DNA from: Candidatus Omnitrophota bacterium
GTDB lineage: Bacteria > Omnitrophota > Gorgyraeia > Velamenicoccales > Velamenicoccaceae
DNA length: 52,395 bases
Direction of reading: 5' to 3'
Assembly (NCBI GenBank): GCA_016235185.1
Contig: JACRLT010000019.1
Coordinates: 1-52,395, forward strand
Shown here: piece after piece, positions 51,624 through 52,395 of the stretch
Numbering within the stretch: the first letter of the stretch is position 1
Layout of the letters: each line of letters begins with the position of its first letter
Made by a program: the position numbers and the translations under genes
Notes under the pieces: model-generated
Database searches by the model: none
What the model saw: the letters and a program-made list of their open reading frames with translations, nothing else
What the model was told of the DNA's origin: nothing

Positions 51624-52252
51624 ACGGCAATATAAGAAGAACCGGTATTTTTATACATCCGCGGCCTAAAACCGCGCCCTTTAAGGGCGCGGATGGTTGT
51701 GGCCGCTTGAGTATTCCGCCCAAAGCTTGCCCTCCGAAAGGAGTGGAACCCGGGGCTTTAGCCCTGGTGGGCTCCATTTGTTTTCTTTTATTAAGTATTT
51801 TTGTTTCGAGATGTTATGCCGCTGCTCCAGCGGAAATCTTCGGCAATATTACTTACGTGATTTATTACGGGCCTTACGAAGAAAAGGTTAAGTTGATAGA
51901 CGGCAAATATGAGATGCCGGGTTATATCTACATATATTACAAAGACAAATATGTTTATGGAGATTTTAATAATGACGGGCTTCGAGATGCAGCTGTGCTT
52001 TTTTCTGAGAGCGGCGGAGGCAGCGGTACATTCTACCGGTTGGCATTCTTGATAAACGACGGTCAACAGCTGGTTCATAAAGACACCTGTTACCTGGGAG
52101 ATAGAGTTGTAATTTATTCATTAAAAGAGAGGCAGGGTAAAGTATTTATTGATATGCTTACTCATGCTGATGGAGATTGTATGGCTGGTCCAAGTAAGCG
52201 GGTGACGAATATTTATGAATATGCAGGTATATCCGATTCAACCTCAACCTAA
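51614..52252 (+). CDS. secreted protein of unknown function
   Basis: The longest frame has 212 residues, but residues about 15-51 are encoded by a cluster of GC palindromes and look non-native. The hydrophobic GSICFLLLSIFVSRCYAAAPA (53-72) resembles a signal peptide, so the working start may be GTG 51767, although no ribosome-binding site precedes it. The mature part contains YIYIYYKDKYVYGDFNNDGL and RDAAVLFSESGGGSG, a D-x-N-x-D-G calcium-loop-like motif also found in FG-GAP/VCBS-type repeats. Two cysteines may form a disulfide. Function not recognised. Confidence 0.55.
   Translation: MRLDGNIRRTGIFIHPRPKTAPFKGADGCGRLSIPPKACPPKGVEPGALALVGSICFLLLSIFVSRCYAAAPAEIFGNITYVIYYGPYEEKVKLIDGKYEMPGYIYIYYKDKYVYGDFNNDGLRDAAVLFSESGGGSGTFYRLAFLINDGQQLVHKDTCYLGDRVVIYSLKERQGKVFIDMLTHADGDCMAGPSKRVTNIYEYAGISDSTST
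51657..51780. repeat. cluster of GC-rich palindromes
   Basis: CCGCGCCCTT (51672-51681)/AAGGGCGCGG (51683-51692), ATCCGCG (51657-51663)/CGCGGAT (51688-51694), GCGGCC/GGCCGC (51661-51666/51701-51706) and a GGGCT-tt-AGCCC hairpin near 51753-51764. Such combinations recur as intergenic repeats in many genomes. It lies over the N-terminal coding part of the last gene and may be an insertion. Confidence 0.55.
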
Positions 52253-52270
52253 AAATCATAGCTGTCCAAA

Positions 52271-52393
52271 TTAGCCAAAAGATAGCAAAAGTTGGTGTTG
52301 GTTAACGGATTTATCGCTTTTTTCATGGAATGGCGCATTAAGCCAATCCCAAAGATTACGTTTGGAAAAAAGGTTCGTAGGTAATATAGCGCA
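52271..52393 (-). CDS. possible C-terminal fragment of a transposase
   Basis: The complementary strand is open from the window edge to a stop at 52271-52273, giving 40 residues including LFSKRNLWDWLNAPFHEKSD. The F-x-K-R-N-L-W-x-W-L pattern recalls the C-terminus of some IS4-like transposases, but this is from memory and the fragment is short. A second minus-strand frame is also open here, so coding is uncertain. Confidence 0.3.
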   Translation of the reverse strand, partial: CAILPTNLFSKRNLWDWLNAPFHEKSDKSVNQHQLLLSFG

Positions 52394-52395
52394 CA

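Overview
This 52.4-kb stretch is chromosomal sequence from a diderm (outer-membrane) bacterium. The LptD-type outer-membrane protein, the extremely long fused ribosomal-protein operon, the missing rpmD and the style of the metabolic genes fit an uncultured PVC-type lineage such as Omnitrophota. That placement is an inference from gene content and memory of related proteins, not from a search. Both ends look like fragments of transposase genes, so the window may be a contig broken at insertion sequences.

Layout. (1) 1-7590: the 3' end of an IS630-type transposase, then a plus-strand envelope/carbohydrate block: ROK sugar kinase, LptD, UDP-glucose dehydrogenase, UDP-glucuronate decarboxylase-type enzyme, PHP phosphoesterase and a polysaccharide deacetylase. 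(2) 7614-38843: one strong promoter followed by about 31 kb of same-strand genes with no convincing terminator: tRNA-Thr, rpmG, tRNA-Trp, secE, nusG, rplKAJL, rpoBC, rpsLG, fusA, tuf, the S10 and spc blocks, secY, adk, map, infA, rpmJ, rpsMKD, rpoA, rplQ. It joins what are several operons in E. coli. (3) 38913-47265: aspartate-type aminotransferase, the two subunits of an aconitase/isopropylmalate dehydratase split by pilT, isocitrate dehydrogenase, malate dehydrogenase, dihydrolipoamide dehydrogenase, LipB and a free-standing lipoyl domain. (4) 47300-48550: accessory DNA with a toxin-antitoxin pair under its own operator/promoter, a decayed AAA-ATPase, a small excisionase-like HTH protein and a clear terminator. 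(5) 48609-52252: a ketosynthase homologue lacking all catalytic residues, a FabG-type reductase, an acyl carrier protein, a lytic transglycosylase-like protein and a secreted protein of unknown function.

The most unusual feature is in the spacers. Nearly every intercistronic gap of about 55 nt or more holds the same architecture: a hairpin that starts at or just after the upstream stop codon, whose 3' flank (segment B) is also complementary to a segment (C) lying at the downstream ribosome-binding site or start codon. In several cases B can pair either with an upstream segment (A) or with C. The primary sequences differ but the pairing is kept, with compensatory changes. One subclass (before uxs, rpsN, rplF, rplQ, mdh, and partly rpsH) has a shared internal-loop architecture with a covarying 4-bp helix. 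A second subclass consists of three perfectly identical 54-nt copies before rpsC, rpsK and rpsD. I interpret these as a family of stop-to-start RNA elements that may control re-initiation across the operon; this is a hypothesis from sequence alone.

Other points of note: a 17-T homopolymer that turns a conserved part of the NusG KOW domain into six phenylalanines, a four-cysteine motif in the EF-Tu G domain, and tandem TTAACCGG palindromes before rpsM.
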